DNA of 64,000 nucleotides from Candidatus Altimarinota bacterium (GTDB taxonomy: Bacteria > Patescibacteriota > Gracilibacteria > BD1-5 > UBA6164). Where the stretch lies: the NCBI GenBank assembly GCA_028697205.1, contig JAQVFO010000002.1:186001-250000 (forward strand), in the 5' to 3' direction. Position 1 is the stretch's first letter, and each line of letters begins with the position of its first letter. The notes under the pieces were generated by a model. That model was not told where the DNA came from and made no database searches. It saw only the letters and a list, made by a program, of their open reading frames with translations. This document shows, one piece after another, positions 1 through 11,719 of this stretch. Position numbers and translations under genes: made by a program.

Positions 1-471
1 TTCTTCTGAGCATTACTATCTGCAATTATGAGTACTGCTAGTTGAGCATTATTAGCACCATCAACAATCTTATCAGAAAATATTATTAGACCTTATTTTA
101 AACATTTAGATGATAAAAAGTTTTTACTTTTAACTAGATATTCAGTACTTTTTATGGCTATTATTTCTATATGATTTGCTCTAACTAATTGAAGTGTATA
201 TGAATTGGTAGCAAATGCTTATTCTTTAGTTTTAGTTTCTATTTTCGTTCCATTAGCATTTTGACTATATTGGAGAAAAGCAAGTCCTCTATGAGCTATG
301 CTTTCAATTCTAGTTTGAATTTTAGTTTATGTAAGAATGGAATATTATAGTGCTGACTTTGTAATTCCATCTCTGATTTCATGACTTTTAGCATCAATTG
401 CTTGAATGGTTTTCTGAAGCTATTTACCAAAAATGATTCACGAAAGATTTGAACCAAAAGCTATGGAATAA
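1..471 (+). CDS. Sodium:solute symporter (SSS family), C-terminal part
   Basis: The gene is cut by the window edge; only its last 156 codons are present, in frame 1. The translation has about four to five hydrophobic helices. It starts with a segment of the type LSAIMSTASGALLAPSTILSEN, which matches the SSS-family region that follows the substrate site (usually AIMSTADS...SS.LSED). Family members couple Na+ entry to uptake of proline, pantothenate or sugars; the substrate cannot be read from this part. Several UGA codons are Gly. A bidirectional terminator follows directly. Confidence 0.8.
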
Positions 472-480
472 ATTCTTTAT

Positions 481-513
481 AAAAAAGCTAAATCAAATTG
501 ATTTAGCTTTTTT
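481..513. terminator. Bidirectional Rho-independent terminator
   Basis: Arms at 481-495 and 499-513 are perfect inverted repeats (A-rich arm, GCTAAATCA, 3-nt loop, TGATTTAGC, T-run). It sits between two convergent genes that end at 471 and 517, so it can serve both strands. Confidence 0.85.
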
Positions 514-516
514 ATA

Positions 517-1797
517 TTATTTTTTTTCATTAATACTTTCCTTGTACTTATCAACTGAAAGTTTTAAAGCATCATATTTTATAAAACTATCTAATACTTT
601 TTTGGCTTCTTCTAACTGTCTATCATAATTCTTTTCATAATCATCTTTTGTAAATAATACTTCAATATCTGGATCAATTCAATCTTTATCAATATTTCTT
701 CACTCAGGGGTAAACCATTTAGCAATAGTTAATTTTAAAAGTCATCAATTAGATAATTCAAATGGTTCTTGTACAGATCATTTTCAGTAAGTTTTTTCTC
801 AAACAATAATTGCCTTATTATATTCTCTTAGAGCTCATGAAGTTATTTCTGATGCTGATGCAGTATTTCAGTTAACCAAAATTACAATTTTTTTATCAAA
901 AGTTTCTCAAGTATTTAAGCTATAATAAATATTATCAATCAAACTTCATTTATATTTTGTTTTTACTAAAACTTTTCATTTAGGGATAAATTCAGATAAA
1001 ATCTCAACAGCACTTTGTAAATATCCTCATCAATTATCTCTTAAATCTATAATTAATCATTTAACATTTTTATCATTTACCTCTTTTAATTCATCTCTAA
1101 ACTCTGATGAAGTATTATCTCAAAACATATTTAATGCTATGTATCAAATATTTTCTTTATCAAATATTTTACTTTGAACAGATGGAATTGTTATTTTTTG
1201 TCTAGTTACTTCTTTTTCAAAAGATGATATTTCTCAAGCTCTTAAAATAGTTAGTTTTACTTTTGTTCATGCTGGTCATTTAATAAGCTTTACAGCATCA
1301 TATAAATTTTTATCCTTTAAATCAACTCAATCAGCCTTAGTAATTAAATCTCAATTTAGAAGACCAGCTTCTTTCGCAGGAGATCATTTAATAATCATAC
1401 TAACTTGTACTCATAAATCTACTTTCTCTACAACTGCTCATATTCATTCAAAATCTCATGCCAAAGTATCTTCAAAAGATTTTTTTTCTTCAGGAGACAT
1501 ATATTCACTATGCTTGTCTCAAAGAGCATCTACCATTCATCTAACAATTCATGAAACTAAATCTTCTTTTTTTATTCAATCAATTGAATAATATTCATTT
1601 TTAACTTTATCATATGCTTCCCATAGTAAACTTAAATCTAAATCTTCTTTAGCATTAGTTTGCAAGTTTAGTTTTTCATATAAAGCTGTAGGCTTTTTAT
1701 TGGTTAAATAGTCATTAAATACTATTCAAAGTAAAAAACTTGTTAAAAATATTATCAAAAATATTCAACTTTTAACATATTTGTTAAATTCTTTCAT
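517..1797 (-). CDS. S41 C-terminal processing peptidase (CtpA/Prc type)
   Basis: 426 aa. One N-terminal membrane segment (about residues 9-28) anchors the protein outside the cell. A PDZ domain follows (about 100-180, with GSPAKEAGL and GDLI), then the serine protease core. The catalytic serine lies in TASASEI (about residues 312-318) and the lysine of the Ser/Lys dyad in GEKTYGKGSVQ about 25 residues later. Family members trim or degrade exported proteins. The ATG at 1797 gives a proper signal anchor. Many Gly are UGA. It faces away from the cluster starting at 2139. Confidence 0.93.
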
Positions 1798-2138
1798 TTT
1801 CACTTTTTTAAAAACTAAAAATTTTTTACATTTTGTAATATAAGATTTAATTGAAAAAACACAAGTCAATTAGAATTAAAATAAAATGTTTAAAACTTAT
1901 TAACATTTTATGATGGCTATAAATAAGGATTATTTTTTCCTTTCTCACAAATTTTAAAAAAATAAAAATTTGACTTCCCTATTTTAAAGTAATTTTTTTT
2001 TTAACATTAAGAATTACTATTACAACTATATATATAAATATATATTAAAATAGAATAATATTTGATAAATAAAAAATATTATGTTAAAATATCTTAAGAA
2101 ATGTTTAAATCCTTTAATTTATTTTTTAAATAAAAAAT
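1798..2138. other. Divergent intergenic region, 341 nt
   Basis: Very AT-rich spacer between the starts of the S41 protease (minus) and the 2139 gene (plus). I see no ORF with support and no strong hairpin. A possible plus-strand promoter is listed separately at 2062-2089. The TATATATA stretch at about 2029-2045 is simple sequence. Confidence 0.5.
2062..2089 (+). promoter_or_regulatory. Possible sigma70-type promoter
   Basis: TTGATA (2062-2067), a 16-nt gap, then TTAAAA (2084-2089) preceded by TATG like an extended -10. It lies about 50 nt before the ATG at 2139. In DNA this AT-rich such matches arise by chance, so support is weak. Confidence 0.35.
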
Positions 2139-2450
2139 ATGTTATTTACTTTTTTAAAACAACAAAAAGTATTATCTAAAAAAAGAAGCATAGTAAAAAC
2201 TATGATTTTAGCTTTAAATATTGAAGATGAACAAAAATCTTTATATTTGGAATCATTAGATGCATTAGACGAATTAGGTTTAGATAATCTCTATAAAGAT
2301 TTAACAATTTTTGTAGAAAAAATTGAGATAAAAGAAATTAAAGAAATAGAAGAAAAAAACTTTTCAAGTATTGCTTGAATGAGAAAAAGAGAAGCTGAAG
2401 AAAAGAAAAAAGAAATAAATTCTTTTTCATTTTTAGTTAATAATTTATAA
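2139..2450 (+). CDS. Hypothetical protein, small, charged, helical
   Basis: 103 aa; one UGA (after SSIA) is read as Gly. The protein is Lys/Glu-rich with a repeated EIKEI-type stretch around residues 65-75 and probably forms helices; no signal peptide or membrane segment is seen. I do not recognise a family. It is first in a run of four close plus-strand genes (gaps of 4-18 nt) ending at 5388, so it is probably cotranscribed with them. No Shine-Dalgarno site precedes the ATG. Confidence 0.7.
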
Positions 2451-2454
2451 AAAT

Positions 2455-2724
2455 ATGTCAATAGATCAATTTAAAACTTATGAAGCTCATGCTTGACTTC
2501 AACAAAATAATGAAATTAATAAACAATTATCAGCAGAAAAATGAATAGATAATTTATTATGAAGAATTAATAAATCTACAAGAGGAATTAATAATCCAAT
2601 AGAATTAATGATTAAAGTTAGATGAGATAAAGAATTAAGTAATGTTTATGAAAGAACTGATTCTCTAGATGATAAAAACAAAGATGAAATGCTATCAATA
2701 TTTAAAAAATATCTTCCTTCTTAG
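2455..2724 (+). CDS. Hypothetical protein, 89 aa
   Basis: The ATG lies 4 nt after the previous stop; it reads through to TAG with five UGA as Gly. The product is hydrophilic, with Asn/Lys-rich helices and no membrane segment. I do not recognise it. The close spacing on both sides supports a shared operon with the 2139, 2740 and 4135 genes. Confidence 0.7.
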
Positions 2725-2739
2725 TAATTATATATATTT

Positions 2740-4116
2740 ATGAAGAAATTTAAATTTACTGTATCAAAAAATCAACAAAGATATGATATAATATTACAGT
2801 CAAATTCTGAAAATGAAGCAAAAGAAAGAGTTCATAAAGAGTGATACTCTATTTTAAATATTGAAGAAGTAAATGATATAGATATAAAATGAAGTAAATT
2901 TTTATTTACTATTGAATCAGATAATGAAATAAAAAATTGAGTAATTTATTGAGAAGATATATTTAAAGTTTATTTAAAACTTAGAAAAGATTTCTGATAT
3001 AAAGTTATTTCTTTATTTGCAGAAATAGATAAAGATAAATCAGATTTTGATAAACAAGAAACTTTAAAAAAAGTTGAAGAAGAATACTCTTTATTTATTC
3101 AAAAATTTCAAAAACAAGTAGTAGAAACAAAAGTAGAAAAAGCTGTAAAAAAAGAAAAACAAGAAAATGTACAACTTGAAGATTTTTATTTAAAAAAAGA
3201 AGTTGAAGAAACATACAAATTAATTGATTTTGTGTTAAAAAAAATAAAATCAGTTATTGATAATAATATGTTTAGTATAACACCTGAACAAAGTGAAAAA
3301 TTAAACAATATTTATAATAGTTTAATTACTATAAAAAATTCTAGAAATATTAATAAATTAAGAGAAATATGAGAATTAGCATTAGTTAAGATATGAAAAA
3401 TTGAACTTGATTATTATGAAAAAACTAAAAATAATGAAACTAGAATTTTATTAAAGGAAACTAATTGATTACTAAAGAAAATATGATCTAAAGAGCAATT
3501 TGTTGAGAAAGATAAAGATATTTGATATTTAATAAAGAATTTTTTATCTCAACTAAAAGAAAATTTTACTACAAAAAATAAATGAGAAAATAGCATTCTT
3601 GATAAGGAAACACATTCGTATATAAAAACCTTAGTATTATTAAAAAAATATAAAGAAAAAAAAGATGAAATTGACAAAGAAATTATAAAAAATTTTACAA
3701 TTTTTATATTTCCAATATGAAAAAATAAGGAAAAAAAGGAAATAATTTTAGCTAAAAAATCAGTAATTTCTCAAAATATTTCACTTTTAAAGGCTAAATT
3801 AAATTGAAAAGTATTTTCATATACAAAAATAGTAAAATGATATAAAAAGATTGAAGAACTTTTTGTTGATTTATTAAGATACTTAGCTATGTATTTAAAA
3901 TGAATTATATTTTTATATAGTTTAATCTTTATAGTATTTGTTTTTATAAATTATATATGAATATCAAAATTAAATATAAATATTGAGTGAATAAATATAA
4001 TAATATATCTTATAATTTTGTATTTATTATTTTCTTATACTAAAGGTTTTTTTAGTTTTATTTTTAATTTTGTATTTTTTGTATTTTTAAATATATTTTT
4101 TGTAGTAAATTTTTAA
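2740..4116 (+). CDS. Hypothetical protein with PilC-like N-terminus and C-terminal membrane helices
   Basis: 458 aa. The first 45 residues (KFKFTVSKNQQRYDI, then SNSENEAKERV and GYSILNIEEV) resemble the short N-terminal beta segment of PilC/GspF proteins, where a residue-spaced 'EA...L...G...I..I' pattern recurs. The middle (about 110-370) is long, charged and probably coiled coil. Residues about 388-458 hold three hydrophobic segments. The rest does not look like PilC. It lies between small hypothetical genes and a multi-pass membrane protein. The family is unknown and the link to secretion is inference. Confidence 0.75.
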
Positions 4117-4134
4117 AAATTATACAAAAAATAT

Positions 4135-5388
4135 ATGGGTTTCTTACTTTTTTTTATTTCAATTATATTTGCTTTTGTTTTTTACTTTTTCTTTGATTTA
4201 TCAACAACAAGGACTATTGTATCAGATGAAAGATTTACATCACAGTTTTTCCCATCTCTTTCTTGAAATTTACTTATTGAAACTTTTATATTTTTAAGTA
4301 TAGGAGTATTTTTTTTATTTATTTTTTCATCTTTAACAGAATCAAAAACAAGTTGAGAAAGTAACCCTTATTTAAAAAATTTTTTTAAAAATAATTTTAA
4401 AACAATTTTATACTATTTTGGTTTTATACTTTTTTATTTAGCAATATACTTAATTTTAAAAGATATATGACTTACTTTTTCTTATATTATTTTAGCTGTT
4501 AATATTCTAATTATTTCTTGATTTTTTGTAACTAAGAAATTTTTTATAATAGCTGATTTACTAAAGATTAACACAATAATATTTTCATCAATCTACATAT
4601 TTCAGTATATAAATTTATTTATAACAAAAGAATCAAATCTAATTTTTATTGATTTGCTTAACTCTTTATTAATTTTTACATCATTTTTTGTTACTATATA
4701 TACAGAAAAAGTAATCTTAAAAAAGAAAAGTGATGCATGGTTCTTAATACACTTTTTTATTTATATATTTGTTTATTTATCATATTATTTTGGACAAGTT
4801 TTTGATAGTATATCATTTGTAATGTCCATATTTGCATTTCTTTTAAATTTTTATATTTTTCATTTTCTTAAGAAAATAGAATTTTTTAAAAATAGTTTTT
4901 TTACATTAAAAATAATTTGAATATTTTTAAGTTATACATCAATTATTACTTGAATTTATTATTTATATACAAATCCATTAAATATAATAATCATCTTTAT
5001 TTTATTGTATTTATCATACTTTAATTTTAAAATACACAAAGTATATGAAAATTATATTTCTTTAACTTTTTCTAGCCTTTCTTTTTATTTTCTACTTATA
5101 TATTTATATTATAATTTGATTTATCTTATAAATTTTAGCAATATTTCTTTTGTCATATATTTATTTACAATATGTCTTTTAACAGTTGTATCAACATATA
5201 TTTATAAGTTTGAATGGATTTATGATTATTATTTTATATATTTAATAAGTTTAATATTAAATATAGGATCCACAATATTTTATTTTTATACAAATTCTTT
5301 TGATTTATTTAGTTTATGAATTATTCTATTGCTTGACTCAATTATAGTTTTCTTAAGCTATAATAAATTGAAGCAAATAGATTTATAA
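4135..5388 (+). CDS. Multi-pass membrane protein of unknown function
   Basis: 417 aa and extremely rich in Phe, Ile, Leu and Tyr, with about ten to twelve predicted membrane spans and very short loops. A charged loop near residue 90 contains ESKTSGESNPY. No transporter or enzyme signature was recognised. It is last in the 2139-5388 gene run and is followed after 22 nt by an aminopeptidase. UGA for Gly is scattered throughout; translated with standard stops the gene would be in five or more pieces. Confidence 0.8.
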
Positions 5389-5410
5389 TATTAATAATTA
5401 ATGTTAATTT

Positions 5411-6814
5411 ATGGCAAACATTATAGACAATTTTAAAGAGATAAAATCATCAAATTTATTTTTTCTTATTGAGACAAAAGATTGCTTAGAAAAGCTAAAG
5501 TTTTTAAATTTAGAAAAAAGCATTATAGACAAGATTTTTTTATCTTTAAAAAAGAAAGAAAATGATTTTTTACAATTTTTTCTTTGAAAAAAAGATTTTG
5601 AAAATTTGTATGTTATTATTTATATTGATAAAAATAAAAGAAATATTTATGAATTGCTATGAGAACATGTAACTAAACTACCAAATAAATTTACATTGCT
5701 TTCAAATAATAATGTTAATTTATTACCAATGGTTGACTCTTGTTTTTTATCAAGATATAAATTTCAAAAATATTTATCAGAAAAGAAAGAAGATGAAATC
5801 AATATATATTGTGAAAATGATTATAGACAAAAACTAGAAAGCAGAATAGAAACTATAGATAATATAATTTTAGCAAGAGATCTTTGAGAGACTCCAACCA
5901 GTGATTTATACCCAGAAAGCTTTGCTGATATAATAAAAAACACAAAATGGAAAAAAACAAAAGTAACTGTATTAAGTCCAAAAGATATAGAAAAGAAATG
6001 ATTATGATTACTTTGGGCGGTATGAAAATGAAGTATAAATAAACCATATATGGTAATTCTTGAAAGAATTGTAGACAAAAAATTACCAACAATTTGATTT
6101 GTATGAAAATGAATTGTCTTTGATACTTGATGAATAAACTTAAAACCAGAAGAATGGCTTTATGCAATGAAAGATGATATGTGTTGAGCTGCAACAGTTT
6201 TTGCAACTATGAAAGATTTAGATAAAAAAGACTTAAATGTAAATATAATTGCATGTATTCCTATTGCTGAAAACTCAATTTGATGAGCTGCATATAGACC
6301 TTCAGATATAGTAAAATCATATAGTTGAAAAACTGTAAATATAACAAATACAGATGCAGAATGAAGGTTGATATTAGCTGATGCAGTAAGTTATATATCA
6401 AAAAATTATAAGTTAGACAAGGTTATTACAATTGCAACTTTAACTTGAGTTGCATTATTTGCTCTTGGTTATAGATATGCATGAATTATGTGAGATGATA
6501 GGATTATGCTAGACAATCTTTTAAACTATTCAAAAGAAAACTTTGAAAAATATTTTGAGTTACCATTTGATAAATATTATATTGAGAAGACTAAATCTTT
6601 AATAGCTGATTTTGATAATTGGACTGCAGGAATTTATACTTGATCTACTATGGGAGGAGCTTTTATTTATAACTTTTTATTAAATAAAGAAAAATTCACT
6701 CATATTGATATAGCCTGAGTTGCAAATAATAGATTTGAACCATATTGATTATATCCAAAATCAACAACTTGATTTTGAGTAGATAGTCTAAGTAATTTGT
6801 TTACAAATATGTAA
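5411..6814 (+). CDS. pepA: Leucyl aminopeptidase (M17 family)
   Basis: 467 aa. Cytosolic dinuclear-metal exopeptidase that removes N-terminal residues from peptides. The catalytic half holds the metal-binding and active-site motifs FVGKGIVFDTGGINLKP and, at residues 313-320, the family signature NTDAEGRL. In that signature the invariant Gly is UGA (6362-6364), which is direct evidence for UGA as Gly. DNWTAGIYTGSTMGGAF near the C-terminus is also typical. In an organism with few biosynthetic genes it would help recycle amino acids from imported peptides (inference). Confidence 0.96.
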
Positions 6815-6815
6815 A

Positions 6816-7055
6816 ATGAAAATATGAATTTATAGACATTATAAGTGAAAGTTATATGAAGTTATGTATGTTGCTAAGCATACTGAAACTTTAGAAGAAT
6901 TAGTTGTGTATAAGGCAATGTATGATAGTGATCAATTTTGAAATAATGCAATTTGGGTAAGACCTAAAAATATGTTTTTAGAAAATATAGAATTTGAGTG
7001 AAGAGTCGTTCCTAGATTTGAATATATTTGAAATAAAAAATATAAAAATGTCTAA
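6816..7055 (+). CDS. DUF1653 domain protein
   Basis: 79 aa, the usual size for this family. The sequence follows the DUF1653 pattern: GIYRHYKGKLYEV at the start, HTETLEELVVYKAMY in the middle, then WVRPKNMF and VVPRFEYI at the end. Molecular function of the family is not established. The ATG at 6816 overlaps nothing and follows the aminopeptidase stop by 1 nt; its own end overlaps the comF start by 8 nt, so translation is probably coupled. Confidence 0.9.
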
Positions 7056-7749
7056 AATACTGAACTTTATAAAAGATATAATTTCTCCAAAATATTGTTA
7101 CTCATGTTTAAAAGAGTGACATTTTTTGTGTCCAAATTGTTTGTCTAAAATGAAAAATTTCAAAGAGTTTTGTTTTGTTTGCAAGCAACTAAACTATGAG
7201 TTTGATATACATAAAAATTGTAAAAAAGATGTCTACTATGATAAAATTTTAATACTAACACATTACAAAAATTTAACTATAAAAAAGCTTATTAAAGACT
7301 CAAAGTTTTACTGAAGAAAAGATATATTAGAAGATTTTTGACAATATTTGTCTACATTGCTTTTAAAAAATGAAGAAATAAAAGAAAAAGAAGATTACAT
7401 AATTATTTCTTCACCAATGTTTTTTCTAAGAAAAATAGTTAGATGATATAATCATAGTGAAGTATTGTCTAAAATAGTGTCAAAAGATACCTGAATTGAT
7501 TGCAATTTTGAAATAGTAAAAAAAATAAAACATACCAAACAACAATCAAAATTAACAAAAACTGAAAGAGAAAATAATTTAAAAGGTGTTTTTAGATTAA
7601 ATTATGATTTATTAGATTTTATAAGATGAAAAAATATAATCTTAGTTGATGATGTAATTTCTACTTGAACTACAATAAATGAAATTTCAAAAATATTAAA
7701 AAACAATTGAGTAAATAAAGTTATATGACTTGTAATTGCAAGTGATTAA
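7048..7749 (+). CDS. comF: ComF family phosphoribosyltransferase-like protein
   Basis: 233 aa. The N-terminus has a Cys cluster typical of ComF (CYSCLKEGHFLCPNC, then FCFVCKQ), probably zinc-binding. The C-terminus has the PRPP-binding loop NIILVDDVISTGTTINE (about residues 195-211). ComF takes part in handling imported single-stranded DNA during natural competence in model bacteria. Type IV pilus genes lie about 10 kb downstream, so a competence role is plausible but not shown. The start overlaps the DUF1653 gene by 8 nt. Confidence 0.92.
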
Positions 7750-7808
7750 ATTTGTATATATAGTATTAATATGATAAAATACTTAAAATATTATATAAAT
7801 AATTTACA

Positions 7809-8426
7809 ATGACAAATAGAGAACCAATTCAATCCGAATTTGACTTCTGAGAAAAAAAGTTAATGTCTAACAATTGATTTGAATTAGTACCTCAGGAAGT
7901 ATTAGGTGAGGTAAGAAAGATTGAATGAAAGGTAAAAGTGATTGTAGACATGCAATGAGCTTTAGAATTTTCATTAGTACATTTACTAGGATGATTATTA
8001 AATAAATGAGAATATTACTGATGTACATATTTTAAATTAAAAAATAAAAATTATTCTTATAAATGAGAGTGAAAAATAGTATTGGAATGATTTTGAATAA
8101 ATGAAAGTAAAAATATAAGATACTTTATAGTAAAAATTTGATGAAAGAATTTTAAAATAAATTTAGGAGATTATAAATTTAGTAACGGTGTTAAAAAAGT
8201 TAATGACTGAACTGTTGAATGATTTGAAGTTAAGAGAATAAGTTTAGAAGAATTTAAAATTAATTCAATTCAAAAAGGTGTTTGAAAATGATTTTCTGAA
8301 ATAAAACCAACTAAATATTTTTCTTACCTTATTTGAGAAAACTGAATTACAACAACTATGAATTTCTCTGATTATATCAAAACAGTATCACAAGAATTTT
8401 TAAAAGATTTATTAAAACAACTTTAA
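7809..8426 (+). CDS. Hypothetical protein, 205 aa, Gly-rich through UGA
   Basis: The ATG at 7809 follows comF by 59 nt and reads to TAA with about 20 UGA read as Gly. The protein is soluble and mixed alpha/beta, with MQGALEFSLVHLLGGLL near residue 50. I do not recognise a family. A Rho-independent terminator (8482-8514) closes this transcription unit before uvrA. Confidence 0.8.
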
Positions 8427-8481
8427 TTATTTTTTCCCTTGAATTATTTTATTTTTGACTAAAATAGATAATTGGACTATT

Positions 8482-8514
8482 AAAGTGAATTATTCTAAAA
8501 TTCACTTTTTTTAT
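8482..8514 (+). terminator. Rho-independent terminator
   Basis: Arms AAAGTGAAT (8482-8490) and ATTCACTTT (8500-8508), followed by a run of T. It ends the 5411-8426 gene series. Confidence 0.8.
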
Positions 8515-8549
8515 TTTTCTATTTCATCTTATTTATTTATCTTAAAATT

Positions 8550-11393
8550 ATGTCAGATTTTCTGGAAGTCTATTGAGCTCGTACACATAATTTAAAAAAT
8601 ATTGATATAAAAATACCAAAAAATAAAATGGTTATTTTTACTGGTCTTTCATGATCTGGTAAATCTAGTCTTGCGTTTAATACAATATATAGTGTTTGAC
8701 AACAAAAATACTTAGAAAGTTTATCAAGTTATGCACGTATGTTTATTTGAGGAATCAATGAAGAAGCTGAAGTTGATGAAATAAAATGACTTTCACCAAC
8801 TATCAGCATAGACCAAAAGACAACAAATCGTAATCCAAGGTCTACAGTCTGAACTATTACAGAAATATATGATTACTATAAACTTTTATTTTTAAACATT
8901 TGAGTAAGAAAATGTATAAAATGCTGAAGTGTAATAAAAAAAGACTCATTAAATCAAGTTATTAAAGATATTTCATCTTATGAGCTTGAAACTAAGTTTA
9001 TGATAAAAGCCCAATTTTTAAGAGATAAAACATGATTGACAAAAGATTATATAAAGAAAGAGATTCTTGATTCTTGATTTATAAGATTTTCAATAGATGA
9101 TAAGGTACTTACAGTTAATGATGAGTTTGATGTAGATAGTAAAAAATCATACAATGTAGACATTATTATAGACAGACTTATTGTGAAAGATTTTTCTGAT
9201 AATGATTCAAGTGACACAAAAAGATTAAAAGATAGTATTGATTTAGCCTTTAAAACAGGTAATTGATTTATAAAAATTGACTTTATAATATGAGATAAAA
9301 CTATTTCAAAGAAATATTCAAATAAATTTGTTTGTAGTCATTGTGGACATATTCCAGAAGATTTAGATATATCATCTTTTTCTTTTAATAGTCACAAGTG
9401 AGCGTGTCCAGATTGTCATTGATTATGAGTAAAATCAGTTTTTTTGGAAGAAAATATAATAAATCCTAGATTAAGTTTAGAAGAATGAGCAGTGATAGTA
9501 CATTGATTTTGAGCATATTTTCATTCTTTGATAAAGGAAGTTTGAGAAAAATATAATTTAAATACAAGAGTTCCATACAAAGACTTAACAAAAAAAGAAA
9601 GAGAAGTAGTTATGTTTTGAACTTGAGATGATTTATATAAAGTTAAGTTTACAAATGAAGCTTGAAATACAAATACTTATACATCAAAATTTGAGTGAGT
9701 TATAAATACTTTAAATAGAAGATTTTTTGAATGATCAACTTTATGAGATTGAAAGTTAGACGATTTTGTTACTGAAATTGAGTGTCCAACTTGTTTATGA
9801 AAAAGACTAAAACAAGAAAGTTTATCAGTATATATTAATAACTTAAATATTTGAAATTTAAGTGAATTATCTATTTCTGATTCATTAGATTTTTTTAACA
9901 AACTAAAACTTAATAAGGAAGAAGAACAAACAGTAAAAAATGTAGTTAAAAATGCTAAAGAAAGGCTAGAATTTTTATCTTGAGTTTGACTTGAATATAT
10001 GACAATTTCAAGAAAGGCAAATACCTTATCTTGATGAGAAGCACAGAGAATTAGATTGGCAACTCAGATATGAGTAAAACTTGAATGAATTATATATGTT
10101 CTTGATGAACCAAGTATTTGATTACATCCGAGAGACAATGATATGTTAATTTGAAATTTGAAAAAACTAAGAGATATATGAAACACTTTACTCATTGTAG
10201 AACATGATGAAGATATAATGAGAGAAGCTGACTATATAATTGATATATGACCAGGAGCTTGAATTCACTGATGAGAAATTATTGCGATGTGAACAATAAA
10301 TGAGATTATAGACAATAAAAATTCTATAACTTGACCTTATTTATCAGGAGAAAAGCAAGTTATTATAGACAAAAAACTAAGAAAACTAGATAAGTATCTG
10401 TCTATAAAAGGTGCTACACAACATAACTTAAAAAATATAGATGTTTCTATACCTGTTTGAAATTTAACAGTAGTTACTTGAGTTTCAGGGTCTTGAAAAT
10501 CAAGTTTAATAAATGATATATTAGCAAATTATTTAGCTAATGAATTAAATTGAGCCAGCAAGCAAGTATGAGATTTTAAAGAAATAGAGTGACTTGAAAA
10601 CTTTGATAAAGTACTTGTTATAGATCAATCACCTATATGAAAGACTCCTAGAAGTAATCCAGCAACATATACTTGAGTATTTACACATATTAGAGATGTT
10701 TTTGCAATATCATATGAAGCTCAAGTAAGATGATATGGGCCAGGTAGATTTAGTTTCAATACACGTGAATGAAGATGTGAGGCTTGTGAATGAGATGGAG
10801 TTAAAAAGATAGAAATGCATTTTCTTCCACCAGTTTATGTTGAATGTGAAGAATGTTGATGAAAAAGATTTAATGCAGAAACTTTGTCGATTAAATATAA
10901 GTGAAAAAATATTTCTGATATACTTGATATGACAGTTGAAGAAGCTATATGATTTTTTGAAAATCATAAAAAAATATCAAATGTTTTAACAGTATTAAAT
11001 GATGTTTGACTTTGATATATTAAATTAGGTCAATCATCAACTACTCTTTCATGATGAGAGGCTCAAAGAATAAAGTTAGCAACTGAACTATCGAAAAGAT
11101 CTACATCTAAAACTGTTTTTATTCTTGATGAACCAACTACTGGTTTACACTTTCAAGATGTAGAAAAATTATTAAAAATATTACACTCACTAGTTGATAA
11201 ATGAAATACAGTTATAATAATAGAACATAATATGAATGTAATCTTAAATTCAGATTATATAATTGACATTGGACCTTTTGGCTGAGATAAATGATGAAAC
11301 CTAGTTGTAGCATGAAATATTGAGAAAGTAAAAAATTGTAAAGATAGTTTTACATGACAAGCAATTAATAAATATTTAAAACATAGTAAATAA
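8550..11393 (+). CDS. uvrA: Excinuclease ABC subunit A
   Basis: 947 aa, the normal length. It is the DNA-damage recognition ATPase of nucleotide excision repair. Two ABC ATPase halves are seen: P-loops GLSGSGKSS (about residues 32-40) and GVSGSGKSS (about 645), each paired with an LSGGEAQRI signature and a DEP Walker B. CxxC zinc motifs (CSHCGH...CPDC, CEACEGDG, CEECGGKR) are intact. P-loop glycines are a mix of UGA and GGU. The next gene starts 1 nt after its stop. uvrB and uvrC are not in the window. Confidence 0.98.
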
Positions 11394-11394
11394 T

Positions 11395-11718
11395 ATGGAA
11401 CTAAATTATCTTTTAGAGAGAATAAAAAAAATCAATAATTTTATTGATTTAAATCATAGTAATAGAACTGATTCAGAAAAATTATTATTAAAGTCTGCAA
11501 AAATAACAGAGGAACTTTGAGAGTTATATAATGAATTACTTTTATTTTTAGATTTTTCAAGAGACTGAAAACCAGAATTTAATAAAGAAAATTTAGAAAA
11601 GGAAATTGCAGATATTTTAATCTCAACATTATTGGTTTCTATATCATTATGAATAGATATTGAGAAAGCCTTGGAATCTAAATTAAATAAAGTTTATAAT
11701 AGATATAATTTAAATTAA
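11395..11718 (+). CDS. MazG-like nucleotide pyrophosphohydrolase
   Basis: 107 aa, all helical. It shows the metal-binding EExxE motif of the all-alpha NTP pyrophosphatases (ITEELGELYNE, about residues 38-48). The second acidic motif EIADILIS follows about 35 residues later, then the usual GIDIEKALESKLNKVYNR ending. Such enzymes hydrolyse NTPs or modified nucleotides to NMP and PPi. It starts 1 nt after uvrA and ends 1 nt before murB, so the three are probably cotranscribed. Confidence 0.87.
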
Positions 11719-11719
11719 A

